Assembly: GCF_035999195.1 (NCBI RefSeq)
Contig: NZ_DASYGY010000009.1
Span: 1,922,001 to 1,986,000, forward strand
Direction of reading: 5' to 3'
DNA from: Pseudoxanthomonas sp.
Lineage (GTDB): Bacteria > Pseudomonadota > Gammaproteobacteria > Xanthomonadales > Xanthomonadaceae
DNA length: 64,000 nucleotides
Shown here: one piece after another, positions 54,224 to 62,431 of the stretch
Layout: every line of letters starts with the position of its first letter
How positions within the stretch are numbered: position 1 is the first letter of the stretch
Notes under the pieces: model-generated
The model's input: the letters and a program-made list of their open reading frames with translations, nothing else
Told to the model about the DNA's origin: nothing
Database searches by the model: none
Translations under genes and position numbers: made by a program

Positions 54224-54754
54224 TCAGATATGCACGATGACGAAGGTGGCGTTCGCGTCCGCGCGTCCCGGCGATACCCGACCAAGGGCGCGATAGACGA
54301 GCAGGTACTGCAGCCGGATCGGTCCGGCGATGACCGGGAGGTACTGACCCGGGTGCACCGAGCCGTCGAACCGCTTGCGGTTGCCTGCCGCGTCGTAGAG
54401 CGCAAGCCTCAGGTTCGCGGCCGCATTCGGACCCTGCGGGGCCAGATCGCCGGTGGCCGGGTCGTGGTGCGTGGGGCTTTCGAAGCCCAGCGCCACCTGC
54501 CCGCCCGCGGCAGCGCATTCCAGATCCACGAACCACGCGGTATGCGCGGCTTCGTCACCGGCCGCACGCAGGCGGTCCGCGTCCACGCGCGGCAGCGAAA
54601 CCTCGAAGGTGTCCCCGCCCGACTTCACGGCGCAGGTGCCGGGCAGCACGCGTCCGGCCACCGCGACCACGCCGGCGTGCGCCGCATCCAGGTCCGCGCA
54701 CACACAAGCGGCAAGCAGCGCGCAACTCTGGAGCTTGGGCCAGAAAGTGGTCAT
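54224..54754 (-). CDS. Fimbrial subunit (pilin)
   Basis: The 176-residue protein starts at ATG 54754 with GGAGGATGGA directly upstream and has a signal peptide ending DAAHA. The mature part follows the pilin plan with Cys in VLPGTCAVKSGG and DLECAAAGGQ, LPRVDADRLRAAGDEA, and AGPIRLQYLLVYRALG near the end. The C-terminus FVIVHI departs from the usual penultimate Tyr or Phe. It resembles the next downstream pilin (RVDA...AGDEAA, VAIYN/LALYD), so the two are probably paralogues. Confidence 0.87.
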   Translation of the reverse strand: MTTFWPKLQSCALLAACVCADLDAAHAGVVAVAGRVLPGTCAVKSGGDTFEVSLPRVDADRLRAAGDEAAHTAWFVDLECAAAGGQVALGFESPTHHDPATGDLAPQGPNAAANLRLALYDAAGNRKRFDGSVHPGQYLPVIAGPIRLQYLLVYRALGRVSPGRADANATFVIVHI

Positions 54755-54783
54755 TCCATCCTCCGTTGTGGGCCGGGTAAGGC

Positions 54784-55293
54784 TCACTGGAACGCCAGGG
54801 TGACGGTGATTGCGGCGGCGACCCCGCCCTGGCGCGGCGCGTCGTTGTTGACCCTGAAGTACGAAACGGTCATTGGGAACCGGAACGTGGAGCCGTAGAC
54901 AACATAGGCCCACCGCGTGCCGTTCTCGATGCGGTCGTCTGGGGTTTTGCGCCGCAGCGATATGGCCACGCCGGGGGCGGGGTTGGGCGCGGTGTTGTGC
55001 CACAGCCCCACGTCATTGACGTGCGGCCGGCCCGAAAACGTCATAGCGACGACACCGACGCCGCTACAGTTGGTCAGCACGAGCTCGACGTCGTGAATCG
55101 GACCTATCGAATTCTGGCTGGCCGCCACCTCGTCAGCGCGGATGTCCGGCAAGGTGAAATTGATGTCCTGGGCCGTACAGGTACCGGCCAGCACGCGACC
55201 GTTGAGATTGATCGAGGCCGTGGCGGACTGGGCATGGGCTTGACCGCTCCAGGCGAGAACGACGGCAGCGATGAGCAACGCGCGACGGATCAT
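54784..55293 (-). CDS. Fimbrial subunit (pilin)
   Basis: The 169-residue protein has a signal peptide (MIRRALLIAAVVLAWSGQAHA), then NLNGRVLAGTCTAQDINFTL, LVLTNCSGVGV for the disulphide, and ends VTLAFQ with penultimate Phe, as in pilins assembled by donor-strand exchange. Its ATG overlaps the stop of the upstream pilin (ATGA), indicating translational coupling. The region between the cysteines differs strongly from the other subunits, so it may be an adaptor or minor subunit. Confidence 0.87.
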   Translation of the reverse strand: MIRRALLIAAVVLAWSGQAHAQSATASINLNGRVLAGTCTAQDINFTLPDIRADEVAASQNSIGPIHDVELVLTNCSGVGVVAMTFSGRPHVNDVGLWHNTAPNPAPGVAISLRRKTPDDRIENGTRWAYVVYGSTFRFPMTVSYFRVNNDAPRQGGVAAAITVTLAFQ

Positions 55294-55790
55294 TGGTACG
55301 CGACCTCCACGGTGATGTTGGCCAGCACGTCGCCGCGCGACGGGGCTGATCCACCGACCCACCAGTACCCGGTATGGAAATCGAACACCGCGTCCGCGCC
55401 TGACACGGCGAGTGCGTGGGTGCTGCCCGGGCGTATCGTCTGCCCCTTGGCCACCAGCCAGACCGCGATGTCCTGCGGGCCAGTGGACGCTTCGTTGGCG
55501 AAACGCCCGGCATCCACAGGGTTTGCGGCGCCGCGGAACGTCATCTCGATGCCGGTGACGCCGGCGCAGCCGGAGAAGAGCAGCTGCGCCGGCTCGCGAT
55601 GCGCACCGAACGCGCCAGGCTGCGCAGGCAGATCGGCCAGCGAGATGTCCGGCAGCGTCACCGACACGTCGTCGACGCTGCAAGTGCCGGCGGTGACCCG
55701 CCCCTGTATGGCGATCCGGCTTTGCGCGTCGGCCACCGCGGGAAAGAGCGCCGCCAGCGTTGCGGCCATCACAGCGAGTTTGAGGTTCAT
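55290..55790 (-). CDS. Fimbrial subunit (pilin), intact member of a duplicated pair
   Basis: The 166-residue protein has a signal peptide (through AVADAQ), TAGTCSVDDVSVTLPDISLA, LFSGCAGVTGIEMTFRG, and ends ITVEVAYQ with penultimate Tyr. It is nearly identical over long stretches to the frameshifted gene at 55971-56463, and the DNA for the last 20 codons is almost the same, so the two arose by recent tandem duplication. An upstream motif shared with the copy lies 69-98 bases before its ATG. Confidence 0.88.
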   Translation of the reverse strand: MNLKLAVMAATLAALFPAVADAQSRIAIQGRVTAGTCSVDDVSVTLPDISLADLPAQPGAFGAHREPAQLLFSGCAGVTGIEMTFRGAANPVDAGRFANEASTGPQDIAVWLVAKGQTIRPGSTHALAVSGADAVFDFHTGYWWVGGSAPSRGDVLANITVEVAYQ

Positions 55791-55858
55791 GGGGCTGCCC
55801 TAGCAGTGTGATCGATGATTTGATGTTGAAAGGTTAGGCGGCGGCGGCGTGGCTCGAA

Positions 55859-55888
55859 ATGCAACTTGTACGAAGTTGTCCGGGCGCG
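55859..55888 (-). promoter_or_regulatory. Shared upstream motif, copy A
   Basis: Plus-strand ATGCAACTTGTACGAAG followed by a CCGGGCG block, located 69-98 bases upstream of the intact duplicated pilin. Related copies precede the frameshifted pilin and the usher gene at similar distances, so it is probably a regulator or promoter site for the fimbrial units. Confidence 0.5.
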
Positions 55889-55970
55889 TCGGGTGCGCGG
55901 ACGACGACGAAACCGCGAACTCCTTCGCCGCTGCGCAGCGGACGATCGGCGCGCGCGGCGTCGCGGCGCA

Positions 55971-56463
55971 TCACTGGTATGCCATCTCCACGGTGATGTT
56001 GGCCAGCACGTCGCCGCGCGACGGGGCTGATCCACCGACCCACCAGTACCCGGTATAGAAATCGAACACCGCGTCCGCGCCTGACACGGCGAGCGTGCGG
56101 GTGCTGCCCGGGCTTATCGTCTCCCCATCGGTAAGTAGCCAGACCGTGATGTCCTGCGGGCCAGTGGACGCTTCGTTGACGAAACGCCAGGTATCGGAAG
56201 GATGCGCGCCGCCGCGGAACGTCATCTCGATGCCGGTGACGGCTGCGCAGCCGGAGAAGACCAGCTGCCCGTGCTCGCGGATGCCGCTAAACACGCCAGG
56301 CTGCGCAGGCAGATCGGCCAGCGAGACGTCCGGCAGCGTCACCGACACGTCGTCAACGCTGCAGGTGCCGGCGGTGACCCACCCCTTTATGGCGATGCGC
56401 GTTCGCCAGCGTCGCGACAAACGCCGCAAGCGGCGCGACCAACAAAGTGATGAGGATTTTCAT
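55971..56463 (-). pseudogene. Frameshifted pilin gene (duplicate)
   Basis: The leftward ATG at 56463 opens a normal signal peptide (MKILITLLVAPLAAFVATLA), but about codon 22 (near base 56398) the frame no longer matches. The pilin continues in a neighbouring frame as RIAIKGWVTAGTCSVDDVSV and runs intact to ITVEMAYQ at 55971. Compared with the intact copy the change is a small insertion or deletion at the signal-mature junction. Unless corrected, no exported subunit is made. A downstream-frame start would lack any signal peptide. Confidence 0.75.
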
Positions 56464-56536
56464 GGCCTGGACCCTATGAATGCTTGGAGGCTTTCAACGG
56501 GTGGTTCGATGGCGGGCTCGACGGCCGCCGCCGACC

Positions 56537-56564
56537 ATGCAAGTTCCACGAAGTCGTTCGGGCG
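56537..56564 (-). promoter_or_regulatory. Shared upstream motif, copy B
   Basis: Plus-strand ATGCAAGTTCCACGAAG then TTCGGGCG, 74-101 bases upstream of the frameshifted pilin and just inside the end of the usher gene region. It matches copies A and C in the ATGCAA, ACGAA and CGGGC blocks. Confidence 0.45.
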
Positions 56565-56570
56565 AATCGA

Positions 56571-59084
56571 TCACCGGGCGAGCCCGGCGCTCTGCAGCCC
56601 GGCCGGTTCGCAGCGGGCCTCAATCCAGCGCAGACCGTCCGCGTCGGCTTCGGCTGGCGCGGCGTATTGCAGGACGCAGCTGCCGTCCTCGCCCTCGACC
56701 TGCAACCGGCCTTCGAGCTGGCCGCGGATCTGGATGAGGCCGCCCTGGCCGACCATGCCCACGACCTCTCCGCTGTCGTCGCGCACCTGCGCGCCGAAAG
56801 GAGAGAGCGGCTGGCCGTCGGCGGTGCTGGCTTGGATGAAGATGTTGGCGTCGGTGCGGGTCGGGAAGTGGACGAACACCGCCGAACCCGCGGTGGGCGC
56901 GACGCGCTGCGCGGTCTGCAGCAGTTCGACGTCGAGCGGGATGCCGTTGGGATCCAGCTTCACCTCGTTCCAGCGATACGGCGAGAGCTGGCTGACGATG
57001 CCGACGCCGTTGCCAGCGATGCGACTGACGCCGCTGCCCAGGCGTGCGCCGGTCGCGCCGGGCGCCTGCACGATGGCGAAGGTTTCGCCCAGCGGCGGCG
57101 CGAAGTTGATGCCCTGGCGATGGGCGACGATGGCGCCCGCGGCCGAGGCCGTTACCTGGCCGTTGCCCGCGCTGTTGGCGTAGGCGGCGCTGAAATCGCC
57201 CACCGAGGTGCGGTAGTGCGCGCCGACCCGATAGGAGGTGCCGGCCTCGTCATGAGCGACCCCGGCGTGGTAGTTGAGGCGCTCGCCGGCACGCCCGTTC
57301 AGGTCCAACTGTGTGAGTTGCCCGTCGCGGGCGTGCTGGGTGCTGCCGTGGAACAGCGGGGCGCGCTCGCCGCGGCCCAGCGGCAGGCTGAAGGAAAGCT
57401 GCACGCTGTCGTCGCGCCGGCCGTACTGGTCGGTCACGCGCTGTGCGGTGAAGCTGTAGTTGACCGAGCGGAAGCCGGACTGGAAGCCGATCTGGTAATC
57501 GCTGGACTGGCCAGCATTGGCCCAGTACGACGCGTAACCGCCGCGCGCGAAGAACGTCGAGCGCTCACCGATGCGCTGGGAGAAATCGATCTGCACGCGG
57601 TGGCGCGCGCGGACCAGGTCCTCGATCCCGTTGCCGGCCGCGTTCAGCGCGGCGGCTTCGGCCAGGGTCAGGTAGCCCGAGGTGCTATAACGGTAGGCGG
57701 CGATGCCGAAGTTGGTGCCACTGGAGGCGATGTGGCGCTGATAGTTCAGGCGCATGCTGGTGCCGCCGACGCGCTGACCGCCGAGCAGGTCGGCGCGCGA
57801 TACGGTCACGTCGGCGCCGAACGCGCCCCAGGCGGTATTGAGCGCGCCGCCGGCGACCACCGCGGCGTAGTGCCGTCCGGTCTGGGCGCCGCCCATCAGC
57901 GTCCAGCGGTTGCTCAGGCCGCGGGCCCAACTCGCCTGCGCGAAGCGCGTGTCGTTGGCCGCCAGGTACGGATCGCGCAGCTGGCCGGCGACGAACTCGA
58001 AGCGGGTCGAGCCCTTGCGCAGCGCCAGCGGCACCGCGGAGAAGGCGACGGTGAACTTCTGTTTGCCGCCGTCGGCCTCCTCGACGGTGACCTCCAGGTC
58101 GCCGCTGTAATTGGTGGGGTAGAGATCGTCGATTTCGAACGGGCCGGGCGCCACGTCGATGTCGTAGACGACGAAGCCGTTCTGGCGGATCACGACCTTC
58201 GCGTCGGTGCGCGCATTGCCGCGCACTACAGGCGCGTAGCCGCGCAGCGCGTCCGGCAGCATCCGGTCGTCGTTGGAGAAATCCACGCCGGTGAACGCGA
58301 CGCTGTCGAACAGGTCGCCACGCGTGCTGCTCTCGCCGATCAGCAGCCGGCTGCCCCACTTGGGTAGCGCACGCTCGGCGTAGGTCGCCACGCGCTGGTA
58401 GCTGGAGACCTCGCCGTTGTGCCGCCAAGCGCCGCGATGGCGGATCCGCCAGGCACCCAGATTCATGCCGCTGTTCACGCTGGCCGACAGATCGGTACCA
58501 TTCTGCGACCGGCGCAGGCCGAGGTTGTAGTTGACGAACGCGGTGCTGGCGCCGTGGTCGAGCAGCGCGACCGGCACGTGACCGCGTGGGGAGCCGTTCA
58601 ACGCGGCATGCGGAATGCTCAGCACCAGGTTGAGCTCGGACACCACGTAGTCGACGTTCGCGCCCGGCACCCGCGATTCCAGGTCCACGCAGGCGTCGGC
58701 CTGCTCGGCGACGCCCGCCAGCAGCGAAGGCTTGAGGTCGGCCAGCGCGAGGACGTCCGCGGTCAGGCAAGGCTTGGCCTGCGCCGAACCCTCTTCGGCG
58801 AGGAACGTCACTTCGCGCCGCGCCAGCCGGGTGCCGTTGACTTCGATGTCCAGCAAGTAGGTGCCCGGATCGACGGAGGTGCCGCGGGAGAATCGCTCCA
58901 GGTCTACCCCTTGGGCGCCGATCAGGAACGCGCTGTTGAATTCGACCTCCTCGCCCGCGCCCGCCGCGCTCGCCTGGACGTCGGCGAAAGGCAGCCCGGA
59001 CGTGATCAGCAGGATCGCCAGCGCCAGTTCCCGGCGGACCGGCCTGGCATGCGTAGTTTGCGAGCGTTTGTTCTTGGCGATCAT
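56571..59084 (-). CDS. Outer membrane fimbrial usher (FimD/PapC family)
   Basis: The 837-residue protein has a signal peptide (through ADVQASA). The usher N-domain has VEFNSAFLIG, VDPGTYLLDIEVNG and two cysteines near 105-135 (AKPCLTAD, ADACVDLE). The translocation barrel has the plug region (GYAPVVRGNARTDAKVVIRQ and GPFEIDDLYPTNYSGDL), and the C-domains carry PYRWNEVKLDPNGIPLDVEL and a late Cys pair. It is the pore that recruits chaperone-pilin complexes and builds the fibre. ATG 59084 has GGGAG 8 bases upstream and is preferred to GTG 59093. It is the first gene of the leftward fimbrial cluster. Confidence 0.93.
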   Translation of the reverse strand: MIAKNKRSQTTHARPVRRELALAILLITSGLPFADVQASAAGAGEEVEFNSAFLIGAQGVDLERFSRGTSVDPGTYLLDIEVNGTRLARREVTFLAEEGSAQAKPCLTADVLALADLKPSLLAGVAEQADACVDLESRVPGANVDYVVSELNLVLSIPHAALNGSPRGHVPVALLDHGASTAFVNYNLGLRRSQNGTDLSASVNSGMNLGAWRIRHRGAWRHNGEVSSYQRVATYAERALPKWGSRLLIGESSTRGDLFDSVAFTGVDFSNDDRMLPDALRGYAPVVRGNARTDAKVVIRQNGFVVYDIDVAPGPFEIDDLYPTNYSGDLEVTVEEADGGKQKFTVAFSAVPLALRKGSTRFEFVAGQLRDPYLAANDTRFAQASWARGLSNRWTLMGGAQTGRHYAAVVAGGALNTAWGAFGADVTVSRADLLGGQRVGGTSMRLNYQRHIASSGTNFGIAAYRYSTSGYLTLAEAAALNAAGNGIEDLVRARHRVQIDFSQRIGERSTFFARGGYASYWANAGQSSDYQIGFQSGFRSVNYSFTAQRVTDQYGRRDDSVQLSFSLPLGRGERAPLFHGSTQHARDGQLTQLDLNGRAGERLNYHAGVAHDEAGTSYRVGAHYRTSVGDFSAAYANSAGNGQVTASAAGAIVAHRQGINFAPPLGETFAIVQAPGATGARLGSGVSRIAGNGVGIVSQLSPYRWNEVKLDPNGIPLDVELLQTAQRVAPTAGSAVFVHFPTRTDANIFIQASTADGQPLSPFGAQVRDDSGEVVGMVGQGGLIQIRGQLEGRLQVEGEDGSCVLQYAAPAEADADGLRWIEARCEPAGLQSAGLAR

Positions 59085-59189
59085 GGGTGTCACTCCCGGC
59101 CTTCAAGCCCTGCCAGCGCATCGGGCGCCTGCGCCGCGAACCGCTGCTTCTGTTGCGGTGAATGCTGCGATCACGCGCCTGGCAGATAA

Positions 59190-59217
59190 ATGCAACTACT
59201 ACGAATCCGGCGCGGGC
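59190..59217 (-). promoter_or_regulatory. Shared upstream motif, copy C
   Basis: Plus-strand ATGCAACTACTACGAATCC then GCGCGGGC, about 106-133 bases upstream of the usher start, in the 194-base gap after the export operon. The GTTGCATT core (minus strand) recurs in all the better copies. Confidence 0.5.
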
Positions 59218-59278
59218 CCGGTCCGGTCAGCGCGGTTCGCGACGCTTGCGTCCGACTCGGCTGCGCCGCGACCTTCGC

Positions 59279-60265
59279 TCAGGGCCAGGGCGTGCCGCCC
59301 CTGGACAGCGCCGGCACGCCCGCTTTGCGCAGCGCGCCGGAAGACAGTTGGCGATGGAAGTACGCCTCCAGGAAAGGCAGGTAGTGCCACTCGTGCGGCG
59401 CATCGTCGACGAAGCCGGTCACCGCTTCGGCGATAGCCTGCTGCATGCACTCCTCGCCGCCATGGGCGATCCGCGCGAACGCGTGGAACGCGCCTACAGG
59501 ACCGGTGTCCATGCGATGCCCGACCAGCATGCAGTCGGCCTTCGCGCGATGCGCCAGCGCGACCAGCCCGCCGGCCAACTGCGCCTGGCGCCCGAATATG
59601 CCGCAAGCGCGCGGCTCGCCGAAGCGGATCCTGCCGATGGCTGACGGCAGGTCTACGAAGCCGATCACCAGCTGCCCGTTGCGCAGCCGACGCATCACCG
59701 TCAGCGCGAGCGTCGGATCCTTCAACTCGCTGACGTCCACGCGGTATCCCAGGTGTTCCAAGCTCTTGAGCGAGCGATGCACGCGCTCGCTGATGCCGTC
59801 CACCACCGGCACGAACACCTGGCGCCCCTTGCCGTAGCGCTCGATCAGGTGCGCGACCGTCAGCCGGTACTCGCCGGTGTGCACCACGCCGATGAGCGGC
59901 GGCCGGCCGTGGATGCCTTCGCACACGCCGTCCGCAGCGTGCCAGGCCGGACGGCGCGCGCGCCGCAGCAGGGCGGCCGGCTGGTCCTGTTCGTATTGCA
60001 GGAAACGCGCGTCACGCAGCAGCGCGGTGGCGACGTGGCGTGTGGCGCCGCGCTCGGCCGCTTCGTCGCGGATGCCCAGCAGCCCGAGGTTAGCGATGCA
60101 GCTCCGGTAGTGGCCCCCGCGCGCCGCCGCCGGCAGCGCGGCGATCGCCGAAGCCAGCCGCGCGACATCCAGCGGCGTGCGCTCGTCCAGCGCGCCAAGC
60201 GCGCGCACCAGCCCTTCGCGCAGGTGGGCCGCGGCCGCGGCGGCGGCCAGCCCGAGCGCCCTCAT
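59279..60265 (-). CDS. LpxL/HtrB-like acyltransferase-fold protein in the peptide export operon
   Basis: The 328-residue protein follows the LpxL pattern in several places: YRSCIANLGLLGI early, GVVHTGEYRLTVAHLIERYG where LpxL has its H-x4-acidic active site, LRNGQLVIGFVDLP, and FGRQAQLAGGLVALAHRAKA like the FFGxxA...G...LA block. The acidic residue is at H+3 (HTGEY) instead of H+5, where Arg is found, so activity of the usual kind is doubtful. Lipid A acyltransferases transfer acyl chains at the inner membrane; here the ATG overlaps the exporter stop (ATGA), so a role in acylating or maturing the exported peptide is possible. Assignment is by pattern only. Confidence 0.5.
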   Translation of the reverse strand: MRALGLAAAAAAAHLREGLVRALGALDERTPLDVARLASAIAALPAAARGGHYRSCIANLGLLGIRDEAAERGATRHVATALLRDARFLQYEQDQPAALLRRARRPAWHAADGVCEGIHGRPPLIGVVHTGEYRLTVAHLIERYGKGRQVFVPVVDGISERVHRSLKSLEHLGYRVDVSELKDPTLALTVMRRLRNGQLVIGFVDLPSAIGRIRFGEPRACGIFGRQAQLAGGLVALAHRAKADCMLVGHRMDTGPVGAFHAFARIAHGGEECMQQAIAEAVTGFVDDAPHEWHYLPFLEAYFHRQLSSGALRKAGVPALSRGGTPWP

Positions 60266-62430
60266 GCCGGCCGCCGCACATCGGCGCCGCGCGCGTGCAG
60301 GGTGCCATCGCGCATCGTGTACACCTGGTCGCAGGCGCCGGCCAACGCCGGATCGTGCGTGGCGATGACACACTTGATCTGCAACTGCGTGATCGTGGCG
60401 ACGATATGGTCGCGAGAGGCTCCGTCGAGGTGCGTGGTGGGCTCGTCCAGCAGAAGGACCTCGGGCCGGCGATACAACGCGCGCGCCAACAGGATCCGCT
60501 GCCGCTGCCCGGAGGAGAGCTGCACGCCGCCCGCACCGAGCAGGGTGTTGTAGCCGTTGGGTAGTTGGCGGATCGCTTCGGCTAGGCCACATTGCGCCAC
60601 CACGCCGTCCAGCCGCTCGACGTCCAGCTCTTCGTCGAGGGTGATGTTGTCGCGCACACTGCGGTCGAGCATCTCCTCGTTGCCCGCGATCAGTGCGACC
60701 TGGCGCCGGTAGGCGCTCAGCCCGACCCGCTCCAGCTCGATGCCGTTCACCGACACCCGCCCGGCGTCGAGCGCATAGAGCCCGGCGAGCACGCGCAGCA
60801 GCGTGCTCTTGCCGCAGCCGGACGCGCCATAGATCGCGCATTTGCCGCGCCTTTCGATGGCCAGCGAGACACGCTCGAAAACCGGCGTCTCGTAGGCGCC
60901 GTAGGCGAAAGTGCCGTTCTCGATCGCCAGCCGCTCGATCGGGTCCGCGCCAGGGTTGGCGTTGCCCTGGTAGCCCTGCGGCACCTGGTTTTCCTGCTCG
61001 CAATGGACGACGTCATCCAGCCGCCGCTTCTCCACTTCCAGGATACGCAGGCCCGAGTAGCGCTCCATCGAGCGCAGCGCGCAGTTCATGAACAGGTCCT
61101 TGTACATGACGAACGCAAACAGGTCGCCGACGCTGTTGTCGCCAGCCAGCACCGCCTTAGCGCCCAGCCAGCACAGCAGCAGCGAATGCGCATGGCCTAG
61201 CGCTTCGTGGATGACCGAGGTCATCTGCTGCATGCGCTCGACCTTGGCGCGCGCGACCTCGGTGGCCGCTTGCTGGTTGGCCCAGGCCGCGACCTTGGCT
61301 GACTCGTAGCCGTACTGCTTAATCGTGTCGATCGACACCAGGGTGCCGATGAAGGTACCGTCGCGCTCGATCTGGGCGTCGATCGACCTGGCATGCAGGC
61401 GCTCCATGAGCGGCATCGTCACCTTGCGCAGCGCCAGGAACACCGTGCAGACCAGCAGCGACACTGCGGCCAATTCCAGGTTGATGGTCGCGATCAGCAC
61501 CAGGAACACCGCGCCGAACACCAAGTCGATGGCGATGTCTATCCAGCCGGAGATAAGGCTGGTGTGCAGCATGTCCACCGCCTGGGTGCGCCGCAACAGG
61601 TCGGCCACGCTGCGCCGCTCGAAGAAGGCGTAGGGCGCGCGCAGCAGCTTGGCGAGCAGCCCGGTGGAGGCATCCAGGTTCACCGCCACGCGCAGGCGCG
61701 ATTCCAGCCAGACCCGCAGCGATGCGGCGGCAAACTTGATGGCGAAGAACGCGCCGAACACGTACAGCAGCACGTACAGCAGGTCGGTGTCGCTCTTGAC
61801 GATCACCTCGTCCACGGTGATCGAGAACAGCTTGGGCGCGGCCACGCCCACCAGTTGCACCAGGATCGCCAGCGCAGCGAGCAGCGCCAGGTGGCGCGCG
61901 ATCCAAGGATTGGCGCGCAACAGTGCGCCGAGCGAGAACGGTTGGGCCTTGGCGCTGGCGGGCGCGGATTCGCGCGTGAACGACGCACCGGGAATCAGTT
62001 CCAGCGCTGCGCCGCTGAAGTAGCGTGCCGCTTCACCCCAGCCGTAGCGACGGCGCCCAATTGCCGGGTCGACGATCTCGATGCCGTCGTGGCGGACCGC
62101 TTCCAGCACCACGAAATGGTGATTGTTCCAGAATAGGATTGCCGGCCGCCGGAGCTGGCGCAGGTGCTCCATGCCCAGCGAGAGCGGTCGCGCGGTCGCG
62201 CCGTATTCACTGGCGATCCGGATCAGCTGGTAAAGCGACAGGCCGTCGCGCGAGACCTTGTGGCGCGCGCGTAGCGTGGCCAGCGGGACTTGCTTGCCGT
62301 GCGCGGACAGCACCATCGCCAGGCACGCCAGGCCGCATTCGGCCATCTCCGACTGCATGACCGGGGCGATCTTGCGCAGCGTGGCTTCGCGCGGGAGCGC
62401 CTCGTCGAATAGGGGGTCCGCTTGGTTCAT
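60262..62430 (-). CDS. C39 peptidase-containing ABC exporter
   Basis: The 722-residue protein has an N-terminal C39 peptidase domain with the catalytic Cys in MQSEMAECGLACLAMVL, His in WNNHHFVVLEAV and Asp in IVDPAIGRRRYGW. Six membrane segments follow (about 180-440), then an ATPase domain with Walker A YGASGCGKST, signature LSSGQRQR and Walker B VLLLDEPTTHLD. Such exporters cut substrates after a double glycine and pump the remainder out with an HlyD adaptor and an outer membrane factor. A 49-codon double-glycine peptide gene lies at the start of the operon. The C39 residues look intact, so it should cleave. Confidence 0.92.
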   Translation of the reverse strand: MNQADPLFDEALPREATLRKIAPVMQSEMAECGLACLAMVLSAHGKQVPLATLRARHKVSRDGLSLYQLIRIASEYGATARPLSLGMEHLRQLRRPAILFWNNHHFVVLEAVRHDGIEIVDPAIGRRRYGWGEAARYFSGAALELIPGASFTRESAPASAKAQPFSLGALLRANPWIARHLALLAALAILVQLVGVAAPKLFSITVDEVIVKSDTDLLYVLLYVFGAFFAIKFAAASLRVWLESRLRVAVNLDASTGLLAKLLRAPYAFFERRSVADLLRRTQAVDMLHTSLISGWIDIAIDLVFGAVFLVLIATINLELAAVSLLVCTVFLALRKVTMPLMERLHARSIDAQIERDGTFIGTLVSIDTIKQYGYESAKVAAWANQQAATEVARAKVERMQQMTSVIHEALGHAHSLLLCWLGAKAVLAGDNSVGDLFAFVMYKDLFMNCALRSMERYSGLRILEVEKRRLDDVVHCEQENQVPQGYQGNANPGADPIERLAIENGTFAYGAYETPVFERVSLAIERRGKCAIYGASGCGKSTLLRVLAGLYALDAGRVSVNGIELERVGLSAYRRQVALIAGNEEMLDRSVRDNITLDEELDVERLDGVVAQCGLAEAIRQLPNGYNTLLGAGGVQLSSGQRQRILLARALYRRPEVLLLDEPTTHLDGASRDHIVATITQLQIKCVIATHDPALAGACDQVYTMRDGTLHARGADVRRPA

Positions 62431-62431
62431 T

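Noticed and set aside
56484..58367. Long rightward reading frame opposite the usher gene
   Set aside because: Repetitive Ala/Gly/Val/Arg composition without motifs; the minus strand encodes a complete usher.
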